From Dyadobacter sp. CECT 9275 (lineage in GTDB: Bacteria > Bacteroidota > Bacteroidia > Cytophagales > Spirosomataceae), in the NCBI RefSeq assembly GCF_907164905.1, contig NZ_CAJRAF010000001.1:276001-340000 (forward strand): a DNA stretch of 64,000 bases. Direction: 5' to 3'. This document shows positions 1 to 9,014 of the stretch, one piece after another. Position numbers and translations under genes: made by a program. The notes under the pieces are model-generated. The model was not told the origin of the DNA and searched no databases. It saw only the letters and a program-made list of their open reading frames with translations. Numbering within the stretch: the stretch's first letter is position 1; each line of letters opens with the position of its first letter.

Positions 1-196
1 TGCTGCAACAGCTGCTGCTGACAGGAATGACCGCGGCGGAAATGAAAGAGGCGGCACAGGTGGTGGTAACGACCGCGGCGGAAGAGGAGACAGAAGAGGC
101 GGACGTGGCAATGATCGTGGCGGAGAAGGCGGTGGAAACCCCGGCGGAGGTGGTGACGCAGATCGTCGCAAAAGAAATAAAAATAAGAAGAAGTAA
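1..196 (+). CDS. rpsC: 30S ribosomal protein S3, C-terminal end (5' truncated by window)
   Basis: Only the last 64 codons are present, read in the frame that starts at base 2 and ends with TAA at 194-196. They encode a low-complexity tail rich in Gly, Arg, Asp and Asn, with three NDRGG-type units, ending in a Lys/Arg/Asn cluster. The identity rests on position: the gene directly before rplP in the S10 operon is rpsC, and Bacteroidota S3 proteins often carry a basic C-terminal extension. The conserved KH domains lie outside the window, so this is inferred from context. Another ATG-initiated frame over the same bases (27-233) is a shadow. Confidence 0.8.
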   Translation, partial: AATAAADRNDRGGNERGGTGGGNDRGGRGDRRGGRGNDRGGEGGGNPGGGGDADRRKRNKNKKK

Positions 197-242
197 TCAG
201 ACATTTCCCGGTTTTATAAATCGGTTCAAATAGATTAGAATC

Positions 243-668
243 ATGTTACAGCCGAAAAGAACAAAATTTCGCAAGCAACAAAAAAACAAAGGAGCTGAAA
301 AAGGCCTTGCCACGCGTGGTGCTGAAATCGCCTTTGGATCCTTTGCGATCAAGTCGCTTGAACCAGGCTGGCTAACAGCACGTCAGATTGAAGCAGCGCG
401 TATTTCAGTGACGCGGGCTATGAAACGTGAAGGCCAGGTGTGGATTCGTGTTTTCCCTGACAAGCCCATTACAAAGAAACCTGCAGAGGTTCGTATGGGT
501 AAAGGAAAGGGTGCCCCCGAATATTGGGTAGCTCCGATCAAGCCGGGAACAATTATCTTCGAAGCAACCGGTGTTCCACTGGAAACTGCCAACGAAGCAT
601 TGCGTTTGGCTGCACAAAAGTTGCCAATTAAAACAAAGTTTGTGGTTCGTCGGGATTACCAGGAATAG
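243..668 (+). CDS. rplP: 50S ribosomal protein L16
   Basis: Encodes a 141-residue protein of the usual L16 length. It starts [14 protein letters not shown] and contains the conserved stretch around residues 75-90 ([19 protein letters not shown]). L16 binds 23S rRNA near the A-site and helps organise tRNA accommodation in the large subunit. It lies 46 bases after rpsC and 41 before rpmC, in the canonical S10 operon order. No Shine-Dalgarno sequence stands before the ATG, as is usual in Bacteroidota. Confidence 0.98.
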   Translation: MLQPKRTKFRKQQKNKGAEKGLATRGAEIAFGSFAIKSLEPGWLTARQIEAARISVTRAMKREGQVWIRVFPDKPITKKPAEVRMGKGKGAPEYWVAPIKPGTIIFEATGVPLETANEALRLAAQKLPIKTKFVVRRDYQE

Positions 669-709
669 ACTAACCCCGAACGAAATCAAACCGCTAATAA
701 CTTAAAGCA

Positions 710-904
710 ATGACTAGTAAAGAAATTAAAGGTCTGTCACAGGATCAACTGAAAGAGCAGATCGCCCAGGAAAGAGAGCGCTTATTACGGTTGAAATTTG
801 CGCATGCGATTTCTCCAATCGAAAACCCTTTGCGTATTCGTGCTTCTCGTAAGGAAATTGCAAAACTCTTAACCGAGCTGTCGGCTAAAAGTAACCAACA
901 GTAA
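710..904 (+). CDS. rpmC: 50S ribosomal protein L29
   Basis: Encodes a 64-residue protein starting MTSKEIKGLSQDQLKEQI, with the L29 pattern of two alpha helices (RERLLRLKFAHA, then NPLRIRASRKEIAKL). L29 sits at the exit of the peptide tunnel next to L23 and is part of the docking site for exit-tunnel factors. Length and position between rplP and rpsQ are canonical. Confidence 0.97.
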   Translation: MTSKEIKGLSQDQLKEQIAQERERLLRLKFAHAISPIENPLRIRASRKEIAKLLTELSAKSNQQ

Positions 905-920
905 ATCAGTTTAGAAAATT

Positions 921-1184
921 ATGGAGGCAACAGAAAGAAACTTACGTAAAGAAAGAATAGGTAAAGTGGTGAGCAACAAAATGGATAAATCCTGTGTGAT
1001 CACCGTTGAGCGTAAAGTAAAGCACGCAATGTATGGTAAGTTTATGACTAAAACGACCAAGTTGATGGTGCATGACGAAACTAACCAGGTAGGTATCGGT
1101 GATACGATCAAGGTTATGGAAACACGTCCGCTTAGCAAAAATAAGCGTTGGAGATTAGTAGAAATCCTTGAAAAAGCTAAGTAA
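921..1184 (+). CDS. rpsQ: 30S ribosomal protein S17
   Basis: Encodes 87 residues with the S17 OB-fold signatures: [19 protein letters not shown] near residues 14-32 and [22 protein letters not shown] near residues 59-80. S17 is a primary 16S rRNA-binding protein that helps the 5' domain fold. It is followed after only two bases by rplN, which indicates co-transcription and probable translational coupling. Confidence 0.98.
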   Translation: MEATERNLRKERIGKVVSNKMDKSCVITVERKVKHAMYGKFMTKTTKLMVHDETNQVGIGDTIKVMETRPLSKNKRWRLVEILEKAK

Positions 1185-1186
1185 CA

Positions 1187-1555
1187 ATGGTACAGCAAGA
1201 ATCAAGACTGTCGGTAGCAGATAACAGTGGAGCAAAGGAAGTACTCGTAATACGAGTGCTCGGCGGAACTGGAAAACGCTATGCTTCAGTAGGCGACAAG
1301 ATTGTCGTAACAGTAAAATCGGCTCTGTCTTCGAGCAATATGAAAAAAGGAACGGTATCTAAGGCCGTAGTGGTACGCACCAAAAAGGAAGTACGCCGCA
1401 AAGATGGTACCTATATTCGTTTTGAAGATAATGCTGCTGTTTTGTTAAACAACAACGATGAGCCACGTGGTTCACGTATCTTCGGACCAGTTGCCCGCGA
1501 ATTGCGCGAAAAGCAATTTATGAAGATCGTGTCTCTGGCGCCGGAAGTGTTGTAA
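1187..1555 (+). CDS. rplN: 50S ribosomal protein L14
   Basis: Encodes 122 residues, the standard L14 length. It starts [19 protein letters not shown] and carries the conserved core [11 protein letters not shown] and the C-terminal [15 protein letters not shown]14 contacts 23S rRNA and forms part of an intersubunit bridge. The spc operon conventionally begins with this gene, but the short distance to rpsQ shows no separate promoter here. Confidence 0.98.
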   Translation: MVQQESRLSVADNSGAKEVLVIRVLGGTGKRYASVGDKIVVTVKSALSSSNMKKGTVSKAVVVRTKKEVRRKDGTYIRFEDNAAVLLNNNDEPRGSRIFGPVARELREKQFMKIVSLAPEVL

Positions 1556-1607
1556 GAAATCAGGCAATTGAAGTATTTCTTTAAACCGAATTAAGAGAAA
1601 ATCTCAA

Positions 1608-1949
1608 ATGGAAAGCAAAAGTAAAAATGCACCTGCAAAACTTCACCTGCGTAGCGGAGACACCGTAAAGGTTATCTCTGGTAACGCTAAGGGAGAAACA
1701 GGCGTTGTAAAAAAGATCCTTGTTGACAAGTTAAGAGCTACTGTTGAAGGCGTAAACATGATCACAAAACATGTGAAACCTAATGCTCAGAACCCTCAGG
1801 GAAGTATAGAAAAGCTGGAAGGAAGTATCCATATCAGCAATCTGCAGGTGGTAGATCCGAAAACAGGAGAGCCAACCAGGACAGGACGTAAATTGAACGA
1901 TAAAGGTAAATTGCAGCGCTTTGCTAAAAAGTCCGGCAACTTTATATAA
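1608..1949 (+). CDS. rplX: 50S ribosomal protein L24
   Basis: Encodes 113 residues with an N-terminal KOW motif (SGDTVKVISGNAKGETGVVKK, about residues 16-36), the hallmark of L24, an assembly initiator of the 50S subunit. The leading segment MESKSKNAPAKLHL is slightly longer than in E. coli. It sits between rplN and rplE in the expected order. Confidence 0.97.
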   Translation: MESKSKNAPAKLHLRSGDTVKVISGNAKGETGVVKKILVDKLRATVEGVNMITKHVKPNAQNPQGSIEKLEGSIHISNLQVVDPKTGEPTRTGRKLNDKGKLQRFAKKSGNFI

Positions 1950-2018
1950 GTCGTTTTCGAAATAAGTAAAATTATTTAAGCCCGTGGGTCGGCAATCCAC
2001 AGTAATCAATTTAAAAAA

Positions 2019-2573
2019 ATGGCAAAGCCGAGATTAAAAGAAAAATACGAAACAGAGGTTGTTGGACAGCTGAAAGATAAATTTCAGTTTAAATCTATCA
2101 TGCAGGTTCCACGTCTTAAGAAAATTGTAATCAATAAAGGAATTGGAGCTGCGGTTGCAGACAAGAAATTGGTGGATGTTGGTGTAGATGAGCTTACCCT
2201 GATCACAGGACAAAAAGCAGTTGCAACCATTTCGAAAAAGGCGGTTTCTAACTTCAAATTGCGTGAAAATATGCCAATTGGTGCAAAAGTAACGCTTCGT
2301 GGAGACCGTATGTATGAGTTCCTTGACCGTTTGACGGCCATTGCAATGCCACGTGTACGTGACTTCAAGGGTATCAGCGACAAAGGATTCGATGGACGTG
2401 GAAATTATACGTTTGGTGTGAAAGAGCAGATTATCTTTCCTGAAATCAGTATCGAAAAGGTAAGCAAGATTACAGGTATGGACATCACATTCGTTACATC
2501 TACGGATTCGGATGAAGAGAGCTACGAATTATTGAAAGCTCTTGGTATGCCTTTCACAAACGCGAATAAATAA
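2019..2573 (+). CDS. rplE: 50S ribosomal protein L5
   Basis: Encodes 184 residues, close to the bacterial norm of about 180. It shows [17 protein letters not shown] near the N-terminus, [14 protein letters not shown] in the middle and the typical ALGMPF near the C-terminus. L5 binds 5S rRNA and bridges it to the central protuberance. It follows rplX after 69 bases with no sign of an intervening gene. Confidence 0.98.
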   Translation: MAKPRLKEKYETEVVGQLKDKFQFKSIMQVPRLKKIVINKGIGAAVADKKLVDVGVDELTLITGQKAVATISKKAVSNFKLRENMPIGAKVTLRGDRMYEFLDRLTAIAMPRVRDFKGISDKGFDGRGNYTFGVKEQIIFPEISIEKVSKITGMDITFVTSTDSDEESYELLKALGMPFTNANK

Positions 2574-2606
2574 GGATAATTCTTAAGATTAAGATATTTA
2601 CCGACA

Positions 2607-2876
2607 ATGGCAAAAGAATCAGTAAAAGCACGGGACAGAAAGAAACAAGCACTCGTTGCAAGGTATGCTGAAAAGCGCAAGAAGTTGAAAGAAGCTGGTG
2701 ACTGGGTAGGATTAGATAAATTACCCAGGAATTCATCCCCCGTTCGTCTGCACAATCGCTGTAAGATTACCGGAAGACCAAGGGGATATATGAGAAAATT
2801 CGGTATATCAAGGGTTTTGTTCAGGGATATGGCCTCAGATGGTAAAATTCCCGGAGTTACAAAATCAAGTTGGTAA
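2607..2876 (+). CDS. rpsN: 30S ribosomal protein S14, zinc-independent (C-) form
   Basis: Encodes 89 residues of the long S14 type, with [20 protein letters not shown] in the conserved C-terminal half. Only one cysteine (about residue 52) is present, so the two CxxC pairs of the zinc-binding short form are absent. S14 is a late assembly protein in the head of the 30S subunit. The 77 bases after it, before rpsH, contain a probable internal promoter and a hairpin. Confidence 0.97.
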   Translation: MAKESVKARDRKKQALVARYAEKRKKLKEAGDWVGLDKLPRNSSPVRLHNRCKITGRPRGYMRKFGISRVLFRDMASDGKIPGVTKSSW

Positions 2877-2905
2877 GAATATTTTCAATTCTGATTTCAA
2901 TTACT

Positions 2906-2935
2906 TAACTTTGCACTCCCTTTTCAGGAGGAGTG
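2906..2935 (+). promoter_or_regulatory. Candidate internal promoter -7 element and leader hairpin before rpsH
   Basis: TAACTTTG at 2906-2913 matches the Bacteroidota -7 consensus TAnnTTTG. It is followed by an inverted repeat with arms CACTCC (2914-2919) and GGAGTG (2930-2935). No convincing -33 TTG lies at the right distance. The hairpin could be a leader structure near the S8 gene, since S8 is a known translational repressor of the spc operon in E. coli; that link is inference only. Confidence 0.4.
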
Positions 2936-2953
2936 TTTAAACTAAGATTAAAA

Positions 2954-3352
2954 ATGTTAACGGATCCCATAGCAGATTATCTAACCAGACTCAGAAACGC
3001 AATTAAAGCGAAACATCGGGTTGTAGAGATACCTGCGTCCAACATAAAAAAAGAAATAACGAAAGTACTTTTTGATAAAGGGTACATTCAGAGTTATAAA
3101 TTCGATGAAACCGGTCCTCAGGGTACAATTAAAATAGCCTTGAAGTATAATCCTGTTACGAAGCAGTCTGCAATTGTTAAATTGGAGAGGGTAAGTAAGC
3201 CAGGTCTTCGTAAGTATGCGGGTTCATCTACACTCCCACGGGTTTTAGGCGGTTTAGGTACTGTAATTATCTCGACATCAAAAGGCGTGATGACAGATAA
3301 GGAGGCCAAAACATTAAACGTAGGTGGTGAAGTGTTATGTTTCGTGTATTAA
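2954..3352 (+). CDS. rpsH: 30S ribosomal protein S8
   Basis: Encodes 132 residues if started at the ATG at 2954, giving MLTDPIADYLTRLRNA, the universal S8 N-terminus. An upstream in-frame GTG at 2933 would add seven atypical residues, so the ATG is preferred. The C-terminal core (LGGLGTVIISTSKGVMTDKEA) is typical. S8 is a primary 16S rRNA binder of the platform and represses the spc operon in E. coli. Confidence 0.97.
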   Translation: MLTDPIADYLTRLRNAIKAKHRVVEIPASNIKKEITKVLFDKGYIQSYKFDETGPQGTIKIALKYNPVTKQSAIVKLERVSKPGLRKYAGSSTLPRVLGGLGTVIISTSKGVMTDKEAKTLNVGGEVLCFVY

Positions 3353-3372
3353 TATTTTAAAGTATTCAGGAA

Positions 3373-3930
3373 ATGTCACGGATAGGAAATAAAGTTATTG
3401 TTTTACCGGCAGGGATATCTGTTAATGTAGCAGATGACAATGTGGTGTCGGTAAAAGGGCCTAAGGGTACGTTGACCCAGGCTGTTGATGCGGATATAAT
3501 TGTTGAAGTAGAAGGAACAGAGCTTAAAGTGAAACGCCCAACGGAACAAAAACGTCACAAAGCGCTACACGGTCTGTATCGTTCACTGATCAATAATATG
3601 GTGATCGGAGTAAACGAAGGTTACAAAAGAGAGTTGGAGATTATTGGTGTAGGTTACAAGGCAACATCAGCAAACAATGTGCTGGAATTGCAACTTGGTT
3701 ATTCGCACAATATTTTCATGGCGATTCCGGAGGAGATCAAAGTGACCACGACCTCAGAAAAGGGTCAGAATCCAAAGGTAATCCTGGAAGGTATCGACAA
3801 AGAATTGATAGGTTCCGTTGCAGCTAAAATCAAGTCACTGCGTAAAGTAGAGCCATATAAAGGAAAAGGTATTCGCTTTGTAGGTGAAGTTGTACGTCGT
3901 AAGGCTGGTAAATCGGCTTCTAAGAAATAG
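3373..3930 (+). CDS. rplF: 50S ribosomal protein L6
   Basis: Encodes 185 residues, starting MSRIGNKVIVLPAGISV. It has the two L6 alpha/beta domains; the second ends in the signature EPYKGKGIRF, close to residues 158-167. L6 sits near the sarcin-ricin loop and is needed for late 50S assembly. The position between rpsH and rplR is canonical. Confidence 0.98.
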   Translation: MSRIGNKVIVLPAGISVNVADDNVVSVKGPKGTLTQAVDADIIVEVEGTELKVKRPTEQKRHKALHGLYRSLINNMVIGVNEGYKRELEIIGVGYKATSANNVLELQLGYSHNIFMAIPEEIKVTTTSEKGQNPKVILEGIDKELIGSVAAKIKSLRKVEPYKGKGIRFVGEVVRRKAGKSASKK

Positions 3931-3979
3931 TGCGTAGCCGCGGAATTATTGTATAAACAAAGTTTAGATAAAATATAAA

Positions 3980-4333
3980 ATGGCTACCTCAAAAGTAGAA
4001 AGAAGAACCCGCTTAAAGCTTCACATCCGTAAAAGAGTGAAAGGAAGCACGGAGCGTCCGAGATTGTCAGTTTTTCGTTCTAACACTTCAATCTATGCGC
4101 AAATCATAGACGATGTGAATGGAATTACGCTGGTAAGTGCTTCAACACACGAACTGGGCGAGAAAAAGGCGAGCAGTAATATAGCTGCAGCGCTGGAAGT
4201 TGGCAAGAAAATAGCCGGTAAGGCACAGGAGGCAGGTATTTCGGCGGTGGTTTTTGACCGTAACGGTTATCTGTATCACGGAAAAGTTAAAGCATTGGCC
4301 GAAGGAGCTCGTGAGGGTGGCCTGAAATTCTAA
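3980..4333 (+). CDS. rplR: 50S ribosomal protein L18
   Basis: Encodes 117 residues with the L18 signatures [20 protein letters not shown] (about residues 27-46) and [23 protein letters not shown] near the C-terminus. L18 binds 5S rRNA together with L5 and L25. The next gene, rpsE, starts 15 bases downstream. Confidence 0.98.
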   Translation: MATSKVERRTRLKLHIRKRVKGSTERPRLSVFRSNTSIYAQIIDDVNGITLVSASTHELGEKKASSNIAAALEVGKKIAGKAQEAGISAVVFDRNGYLYHGKVKALAEGAREGGLKF

Positions 4334-4348
4334 GAATAACGAAAGACT

Positions 4349-4864
4349 ATGTCTACAAATACAAGACCTTCAAAGGTTAACGAATCAGAACTGAAAGAGC
4401 GCGTTGTTGCGATCAATCGTGTTGCAAAGGTAGTAAAAGGTGGTCGTCGTTTTAGTTTTTCGGCCATTGTAGTGGTTGGAGACGGCCATGGCGTGGTTGG
4501 ATACGGCCTAGGTAAGGCTAATGAGGTAACCGATGCAATTGCCAAAGGAATTGACGATGCAAAGAAAAACCTTATTCAGATCCCTATGCTTAAGCATACT
4601 GTTCCTCATGAAATGGAGGGTAAGTTTAGCGGAGGCTTTGTGCTGATTAAACCAGCTGCTCCTGGTACAGGAGTTTTGGCGGGCGGCCCTATGAGGGCTG
4701 TACTGGAAAGTGCGGGTATCAAGGACGTACTTGCGAAATCAAAGGGTTCTTCCAATCCGCACAACGTTATTAAAGCTACAATTGATGCGCTTTTGAAAAT
4801 GAGAGCTCCGCATCAGGTTGCTTTCCAGCGTGGTGTTAAATTAGACAAAGTATTCAATGGTTAA
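4349..4864 (+). CDS. rpsE: 30S ribosomal protein S5
   Basis: Encodes 171 residues. The N-terminal double-stranded RNA-binding fold is seen as [20 protein letters not shown] followed by [14 protein letters not shown], and the C-terminal domain contains [18 protein letters not shown]5 acts in decoding fidelity and in mRNA unwinding at the entry channel. It lies within the spc operon and is followed by rpmD after 34 bases. Confidence 0.98.
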   Translation: MSTNTRPSKVNESELKERVVAINRVAKVVKGGRRFSFSAIVVVGDGHGVVGYGLGKANEVTDAIAKGIDDAKKNLIQIPMLKHTVPHEMEGKFSGGFVLIKPAAPGTGVLAGGPMRAVLESAGIKDVLAKSKGSSNPHNVIKATIDALLKMRAPHQVAFQRGVKLDKVFNG

Positions 4865-4898
4865 TCCTTAACGGATTTCCCTTTATCTGAGAGTAATC

Positions 4899-5078
4899 AT
4901 GTCAAAAGTACGTATTACACAAGTTAAAAGCGCAATTGATCGTCCTGAGAAACAAAAGCTTACAATCAAAGCTTTGGGACTAGGGAAACTGAACAGGTCG
5001 GTTGAAAAAGAAAATAGCGACGCTATTGCGGGAATGATCCGTAAAGTTAGCCATTTGGTTAAAGTTGAAGAAATTTAA
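4899..5078 (+). CDS. rpmD: 50S ribosomal protein L30
   Basis: This short 59-residue frame reads MSKVRITQVKSAIDRPEKQK and ends ..KVEEI, then TAA at 5076-5078. The pattern (short beta strand, IDRPEKQKLTIKALGLGKLN, then a helix ending HLVKVEE) is that of bacterial L30. Its position between rpsE and rplO is exactly where rpmD belongs. The 15 bases to rplO leave no room for another gene. Confidence 0.96.
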   Translation: MSKVRITQVKSAIDRPEKQKLTIKALGLGKLNRSVEKENSDAIAGMIRKVSHLVKVEEI

Positions 5079-5092
5079 TAGATACTAATAGT

Positions 5093-5539
5093 ATGAATCT
5101 TAGTTCATTAAAACCGGCGGCTGGATCTGTAAAGGTCGGAAAGCGTGTAGGTCGTGGTCAGGGATCCGGAAAAGGAGGAACTGCTGCCCGTGGACACAAA
5201 GGAGCTCAATCCCGCTCTGGTTACAGCAGAAAGTTAGGTTTTGAAGGTGGTCAGATGCCTCTGCAGAGACGCTTGCCTAAGTTCGGATTTAACAATATCA
5301 ATCGTGTAGAGTACAAAGCGTTGAATCTGGATGCCATTCAAAGTCTGGCTGAAAAGACAAGCGCTACTGTAATTACTCTTGAATTGATCCGGGAAAATGG
5401 TTTGGCGGCTAAAAAGGATCTTGTTAAGATTCTAGGTCGTGGAGAAATATCTCTGGCGGTAGAAGTGCAGGCTCATGGTTTTTCCGGAAGCGCGGCAGAA
5501 TCTATTGAGAAAGCAGGTGGTAAAGCGGTTAAACTATAA
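5093..5539 (+). CDS. rplO: 50S ribosomal protein L15
   Basis: Encodes 148 residues starting MNLSSLKPAAGSVK. The glycine- and arginine-rich extension characteristic of L15 (GRGQGSGKGGTAARGHKGAQ, about residues 21-40) threads into 23S rRNA. The globular C-terminal half ends GFSGSAAESIEKAGGKAVKL, typical of the family. secY follows after 55 bases, the standard pairing. Confidence 0.98.
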   Translation: MNLSSLKPAAGSVKVGKRVGRGQGSGKGGTAARGHKGAQSRSGYSRKLGFEGGQMPLQRRLPKFGFNNINRVEYKALNLDAIQSLAEKTSATVITLELIRENGLAAKKDLVKILGRGEISLAVEVQAHGFSGSAAESIEKAGGKAVKL

Positions 5540-5594
5540 CTTTCGTTTTTCGGTCAGAGATTTAGAGATCGGATTGCAAATGTAAGCCCACAAC

Positions 5595-6908
5595 ATGAAA
5601 CGATTTTTTGAGACGATAAAACATATATTTGCAATTGAGGAGTTGAGAACACGTATTCTCAACACTCTTTTGTTTATAACCATCTTCCGTTTAGGGTCTT
5701 ATGTAGCTTTGCCTGGTGTAGAACCAGATCAGATGAATGTATCGTCTCAGGGTTTACTAGGTCTTTTGGATACTTTTCTGGGAGGAGCTTTCAGTAAGGC
5801 ATCCATTTTTGCCTTAGGTATCATGCCGTACATCTCGGCATCCATTGCGATACAGCTTCTGACCATGGCGTTGCCTTACTTCCAGAAGATGCAGAAAGAA
5901 GGCGAGTCAGGCCGTAAGAAACTGAATCAGATTACAAGGGTACTTACCATTGTGGTCACGCTGGTGCAGGGTACGGCTTATCTGAATACAACTGTTCCTG
6001 ATGAGGCGTTGCTGGTATCACGAAGCATGTTCACTGTTTCGTCCGTTTTTGTTCTAACAGCCGGTACGATGTTCTGTATGTGGCTGGGAGAAAGAATTAC
6101 GGATAAGGGTATCGGTAATGGTATATCTATGTTGATCATGATCGGTATAGTATCTCGCTTTCCGGGAGCTATTTATAAAGAGTTCGTTTCAAGGGGTAGC
6201 GGTCAGATACTTATTACTGTCCTGGAGATGGTAGCCCTTTATTTTGTGATCATGGGTGCGGTAATGCTTACCCAGGCGGTTCGCAGAATACCTATTCAGT
6301 ATGCGAAGCAGGTTGTGGGTAACCGCGTAATGGGAGGCCAGCGTCAGTATCTTCCTTTAAAGTTGAACGCTGCGGGCGTTATGCCGATCATCTTTGCGCA
6401 AGCACTTATGTTTATCCCATCGTTGGGTGCATCTTATTTTGCAGAGAAGAGTGATTTTGCGAGTAATGTCGCCACTATTTTTGCTAATTATACCACCTGG
6501 CAATACAACTTACTTTTTGCTGTTCTGATTATTGTTTTTACATTTTTTTATACTGCGATATCAGTCAATCCGCAACAAATAGCGGATGACATGAAGCGGG
6601 GGGGAGGATTTATTCCAGGGGTGAAGCCAGGTCAGCAGACATCCGAATACATCAGTACGGTGTTAGACAGGATTACTTTCCCGGGTGCTATCATGTTAGC
6701 GATTGTAGCTACATTGCCTGCATTTGCAAGCTTGTTGGGAGTATCCAGTGATTTTGCTCATTTCTTTGGCGGAACCTCGTTGCTGATCATGGTAGGTGTG
6801 GTGCTGGATACTCTTCAGCAGATTGAGAGTTATCTTTTGATGCGTCGTTACGAAGGGCTGATGAAGTCTGGAAGAGTAAAAGGAAGAACTGAGAGTGTTG
6901 CGATTTAA
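5595..6908 (+). CDS. secY: Preprotein translocase subunit SecY
   Basis: Encodes 437 residues with ten predicted membrane segments. Family signatures include GIMPYISASIAIQLL (about residues 75-89) for transmembrane segment 2, GERITDKGIGNGISMLI in the middle, and the cytosolic loop residues NPQQIADDMKRGGGFIPGVKPG. SecY is the channel of the Sec translocon for export and membrane insertion. The placement between rplO and map is the standard end of the spc operon. Length and motifs are complete. Confidence 0.98.
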   Translation: MKRFFETIKHIFAIEELRTRILNTLLFITIFRLGSYVALPGVEPDQMNVSSQGLLGLLDTFLGGAFSKASIFALGIMPYISASIAIQLLTMALPYFQKMQKEGESGRKKLNQITRVLTIVVTLVQGTAYLNTTVPDEALLVSRSMFTVSSVFVLTAGTMFCMWLGERITDKGIGNGISMLIMIGIVSRFPGAIYKEFVSRGSGQILITVLEMVALYFVIMGAVMLTQAVRRIPIQYAKQVVGNRVMGGQRQYLPLKLNAAGVMPIIFAQALMFIPSLGASYFAEKSDFASNVATIFANYTTWQYNLLFAVLIIVFTFFYTAISVNPQQIADDMKRGGGFIPGVKPGQQTSEYISTVLDRITFPGAIMLAIVATLPAFASLLGVSSDFAHFFGGTSLLIMVGVVLDTLQQIESYLLMRRYEGLMKSGRVKGRTESVAI

Positions 6909-6917
6909 GAAGTAATA

Positions 6918-7715
6918 ATGATATACCTCAAAACTGAAGAGGAAATAAACCTCATCAAACAAAGTGCACAGGTGTTGGGAAAAGCCCATGCAGAGGTTGC
7001 TTTGTGGGTGAAGCCGGGTGTAACCACCAAGCAGCTTGACACCATTGCTGAGGAGTATATCAGAGATTTTGGGGGGGTTCCTTCCTTTAAGGGATTTAAT
7101 AACTTCCCGGCCTCTTTGTGTATTTCGGTGAATGAGGTGGTAGTTCATGGAATTCCAGGCAACTATCAGCTAAAGGATGGAGATATTGTTTCTATTGATT
7201 GCGGAGTAAAGCTGAACGGATTTCATAGTGATAGTGCTTATACATATCCCGTTGGAGAAGTAGCGCAGCCCGTAATGGATCTTTTGAGCGTAACAAAAAA
7301 ATCGTTGTACAATGGAATTGAACAAGCGATGGACGGTATGCGGATGGGAGATATAGGGTTTGCAATTCAGAATTACGTAGAGGAGAGAGGATACAGCGTG
7401 GTACGGGAACTGGTAGGACATGGAGTAGGCAGGAGTCTGCATGAAGGTCCTGAGGTTCCGAATTACGGTAAGAGAGGGAAAGGCATTAAGTTGAAAGAGG
7501 GGATGGTACTGGCAATTGAGCCGATGATAAATCTGGGCACCAAAGGGGTTGTACAGGAAAGAGACGGCTGGACAATCAGGACTGGAGACAGGAAGGTTTC
7601 GGCTCATTTTGAACACACAATAGTAGTTCGGAAAGGTAAACCAGAAATTCTCACCACATTCGATTACATAGAACAAGTAACGGCCAATACCAGCCTAATG
7701 GTTGCAGTACAGTAA
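6918..7715 (+). CDS. map: Methionine aminopeptidase, type I
   Basis: Encodes 265 residues. The dinuclear metal ligands are visible: Asp in SIDCGV, Asp in FHSDSA, His in [10 protein letters not shown], Glu in AIEPM and Glu in AHFEHTI. The enzyme removes the initiator methionine from nascent proteins. There is no N-terminal zinc-finger extension, so this is the bacterial type Ia. It starts 9 bases after secY and is followed 11 bases later by infA. Confidence 0.97.
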   Translation: MIYLKTEEEINLIKQSAQVLGKAHAEVALWVKPGVTTKQLDTIAEEYIRDFGGVPSFKGFNNFPASLCISVNEVVVHGIPGNYQLKDGDIVSIDCGVKLNGFHSDSAYTYPVGEVAQPVMDLLSVTKKSLYNGIEQAMDGMRMGDIGFAIQNYVEERGYSVVRELVGHGVGRSLHEGPEVPNYGKRGKGIKLKEGMVLAIEPMINLGTKGVVQERDGWTIRTGDRKVSAHFEHTIVVRKGKPEILTTFDYIEQVTANTSLMVAVQ

Positions 7716-7726
7716 TAAACTTACGA

Positions 7727-7945
7727 ATGGCAAAACAAGCATCAATCGAACAAGACGGAGTAATTGTTGAAGCACTCTCTAACGCAATGTTTCGCGTAGA
7801 ACTGGAAAATAAACATGAGGTTATTGCGCATATTTCCGGAAAAATGAGAATGCACTATATAAAGATTTTGCCGGGCGACAGGGTAAAGTTAGAAATGTCT
7901 CCTTATGATTTATCCAAAGCCCGGATTGTCTACAGATACAAATAA
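7727..7945 (+). CDS. infA: Translation initiation factor IF-1
   Basis: Encodes 72 residues, the exact usual length, as a single S1-like OB fold: [20 protein letters not shown] and the closing [15 protein letters not shown]-1 occupies the A-site of the 30S subunit during initiation. The order map-infA-rpmJ-rpsM is canonical. Confidence 0.98.
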   Translation: MAKQASIEQDGVIVEALSNAMFRVELENKHEVIAHISGKMRMHYIKILPGDRVKLEMSPYDLSKARIVYRYK

Positions 7946-7988
7946 GGAGCCGATCACCTAAATAAGTAAACGCAAAAGTATTATTGAG

Positions 7989-8105
7989 ATGAAAGTTAAA
8001 GCATCAGTAAAAAAACGCAGTGAAGACTGCAAGGTAATACGCCGCAAGGGTAAGGTATATGTGATTAACAAGAAGAACCCACGGTATAAACAAAGACAAG
8101 GTTAA
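7989..8105 (+). CDS. rpmJ: 50S ribosomal protein L36, zinc-lacking form
   Basis: This 38-residue frame starts [20 protein letters not shown] and ends PRYKQRQG, the L36 pattern. Of the Cys3-His zinc site only Cys14 remains; the first and third cysteines and the histidine are replaced (Arg/Ser, Asn and Tyr regions), so this is the C- form. It is separated from infA by 43 bases and from rpsM by five. Confidence 0.96.
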   Translation: MKVKASVKKRSEDCKVIRRKGKVYVINKKNPRYKQRQG

Positions 8106-8110
8106 TAATT

Positions 8111-8488
8111 ATGGCACGTATTTCAGGAGTTGATATTCCCGACCGCAAAAGAGGCGAAATCTCACTTACTTACATTTTTGGAATTGGTCGCAGTTCAGCG
8201 AAAAAAATTCTGGAAAAAGCAGGTGTTGATATTAACAAAAAAGTTATCGACTGGTCGGATGAAGAGTCTGGTGCAGTTCGTTCCGTAATTGCTGGTGAAT
8301 ATAAAGTAGAAGGCGCACTTAAGTCGGAGGTTCAATTGAGCATTAAGCGCCTTATGGACATTGCTTGCTACCGTGGTCTTCGTCATCGTAAGGGATTGCC
8401 ATTGCGTGGTCAAAGAACGAAGAATAACTCTCGTACCCGTAAAGGAAAACGCAAAACAATCGCGAACAAGAAAAAGGCTACTAAATAA
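8111..8488 (+). CDS. rpsM: 30S ribosomal protein S13
   Basis: Encodes 125 residues starting [19 protein letters not shown]. It has the helix-two-turn-helix core ([19 protein letters not shown]) and the strongly basic tail [20 protein letters not shown] that reaches tRNA in the head of the 30S subunit. It is the first gene of the alpha-operon part of the cluster. Confidence 0.98.
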   Translation: MARISGVDIPDRKRGEISLTYIFGIGRSSAKKILEKAGVDINKKVIDWSDEESGAVRSVIAGEYKVEGALKSEVQLSIKRLMDIACYRGLRHRKGLPLRGQRTKNNSRTRKGKRKTIANKKKATK

Positions 8489-8530
8489 TAAATGAGTGGT
8501 GTGTAAGCAGCACAACTTATCCCGAAAGCA

Positions 8531-8926
8531 ATGGCACAAAATAAAAGAAAAGATAAAGCAAAAAAACGGGTTGTAGTAGTGGAGTCGGTGGGTCAGGTAC
8601 ACATCAAGGCTTCTTTCAACAACATTATCATATCCATCACTAATGCGAACGGTCAGGTGATATCCTGGGCATCTGCTGGTAAGATGGGATTCCGGGGTTC
8701 TAAGAAAAACACGCCTTATGCAGCTCAGACAGCTGCATCAAACTGTGCACAGGTTGCTTTTGACCTGGGCATGCGCAAGGCTGAGGTTTTTGTAAAAGGC
8801 CCAGGTTCCGGTCGTGAATCAGCGATCCGTACAATCCAGAATGCAGGTATCGAAGTGACCACCATTCGTGACATCACTCCGCTTCCGCACAACGGATGTC
8901 GTCCTCCAAAACGTCGCAGAGTATAG
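8531..8926 (+). CDS. rpsK: 30S ribosomal protein S11
   Basis: Encodes 131 residues with the signatures [20 protein letters not shown] and [20 protein letters not shown], and ends with the universal [13 protein letters not shown]11 forms part of the platform and the mRNA exit channel. It is followed by an 88-base spacer before rpsD. Confidence 0.98.
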   Translation: MAQNKRKDKAKKRVVVVESVGQVHIKASFNNIIISITNANGQVISWASAGKMGFRGSKKNTPYAAQTAASNCAQVAFDLGMRKAEVFVKGPGSGRESAIRTIQNAGIEVTTIRDITPLPHNGCRPPKRRRV

Positions 8927-9014
8927 TTCTTTGTCGTCAGACAGAGCCCATTCGTAATTTGGACACTGGGGTTACTGAATGGTTTTTATTTAATTTCGCA
9001 AACAAAAGTTTTTA

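Noticed and set aside
27..233. 68-codon plus-strand frame at the window start
   Set aside because: It is out of frame with the S3 tail at 2-196, which has the expected repeat composition and ends upstream of rplP.
6696..7676. Long minus-strand frames opposite secY and map
   Set aside because: They are shadows of two well-conserved genes and their peptides are low quality.
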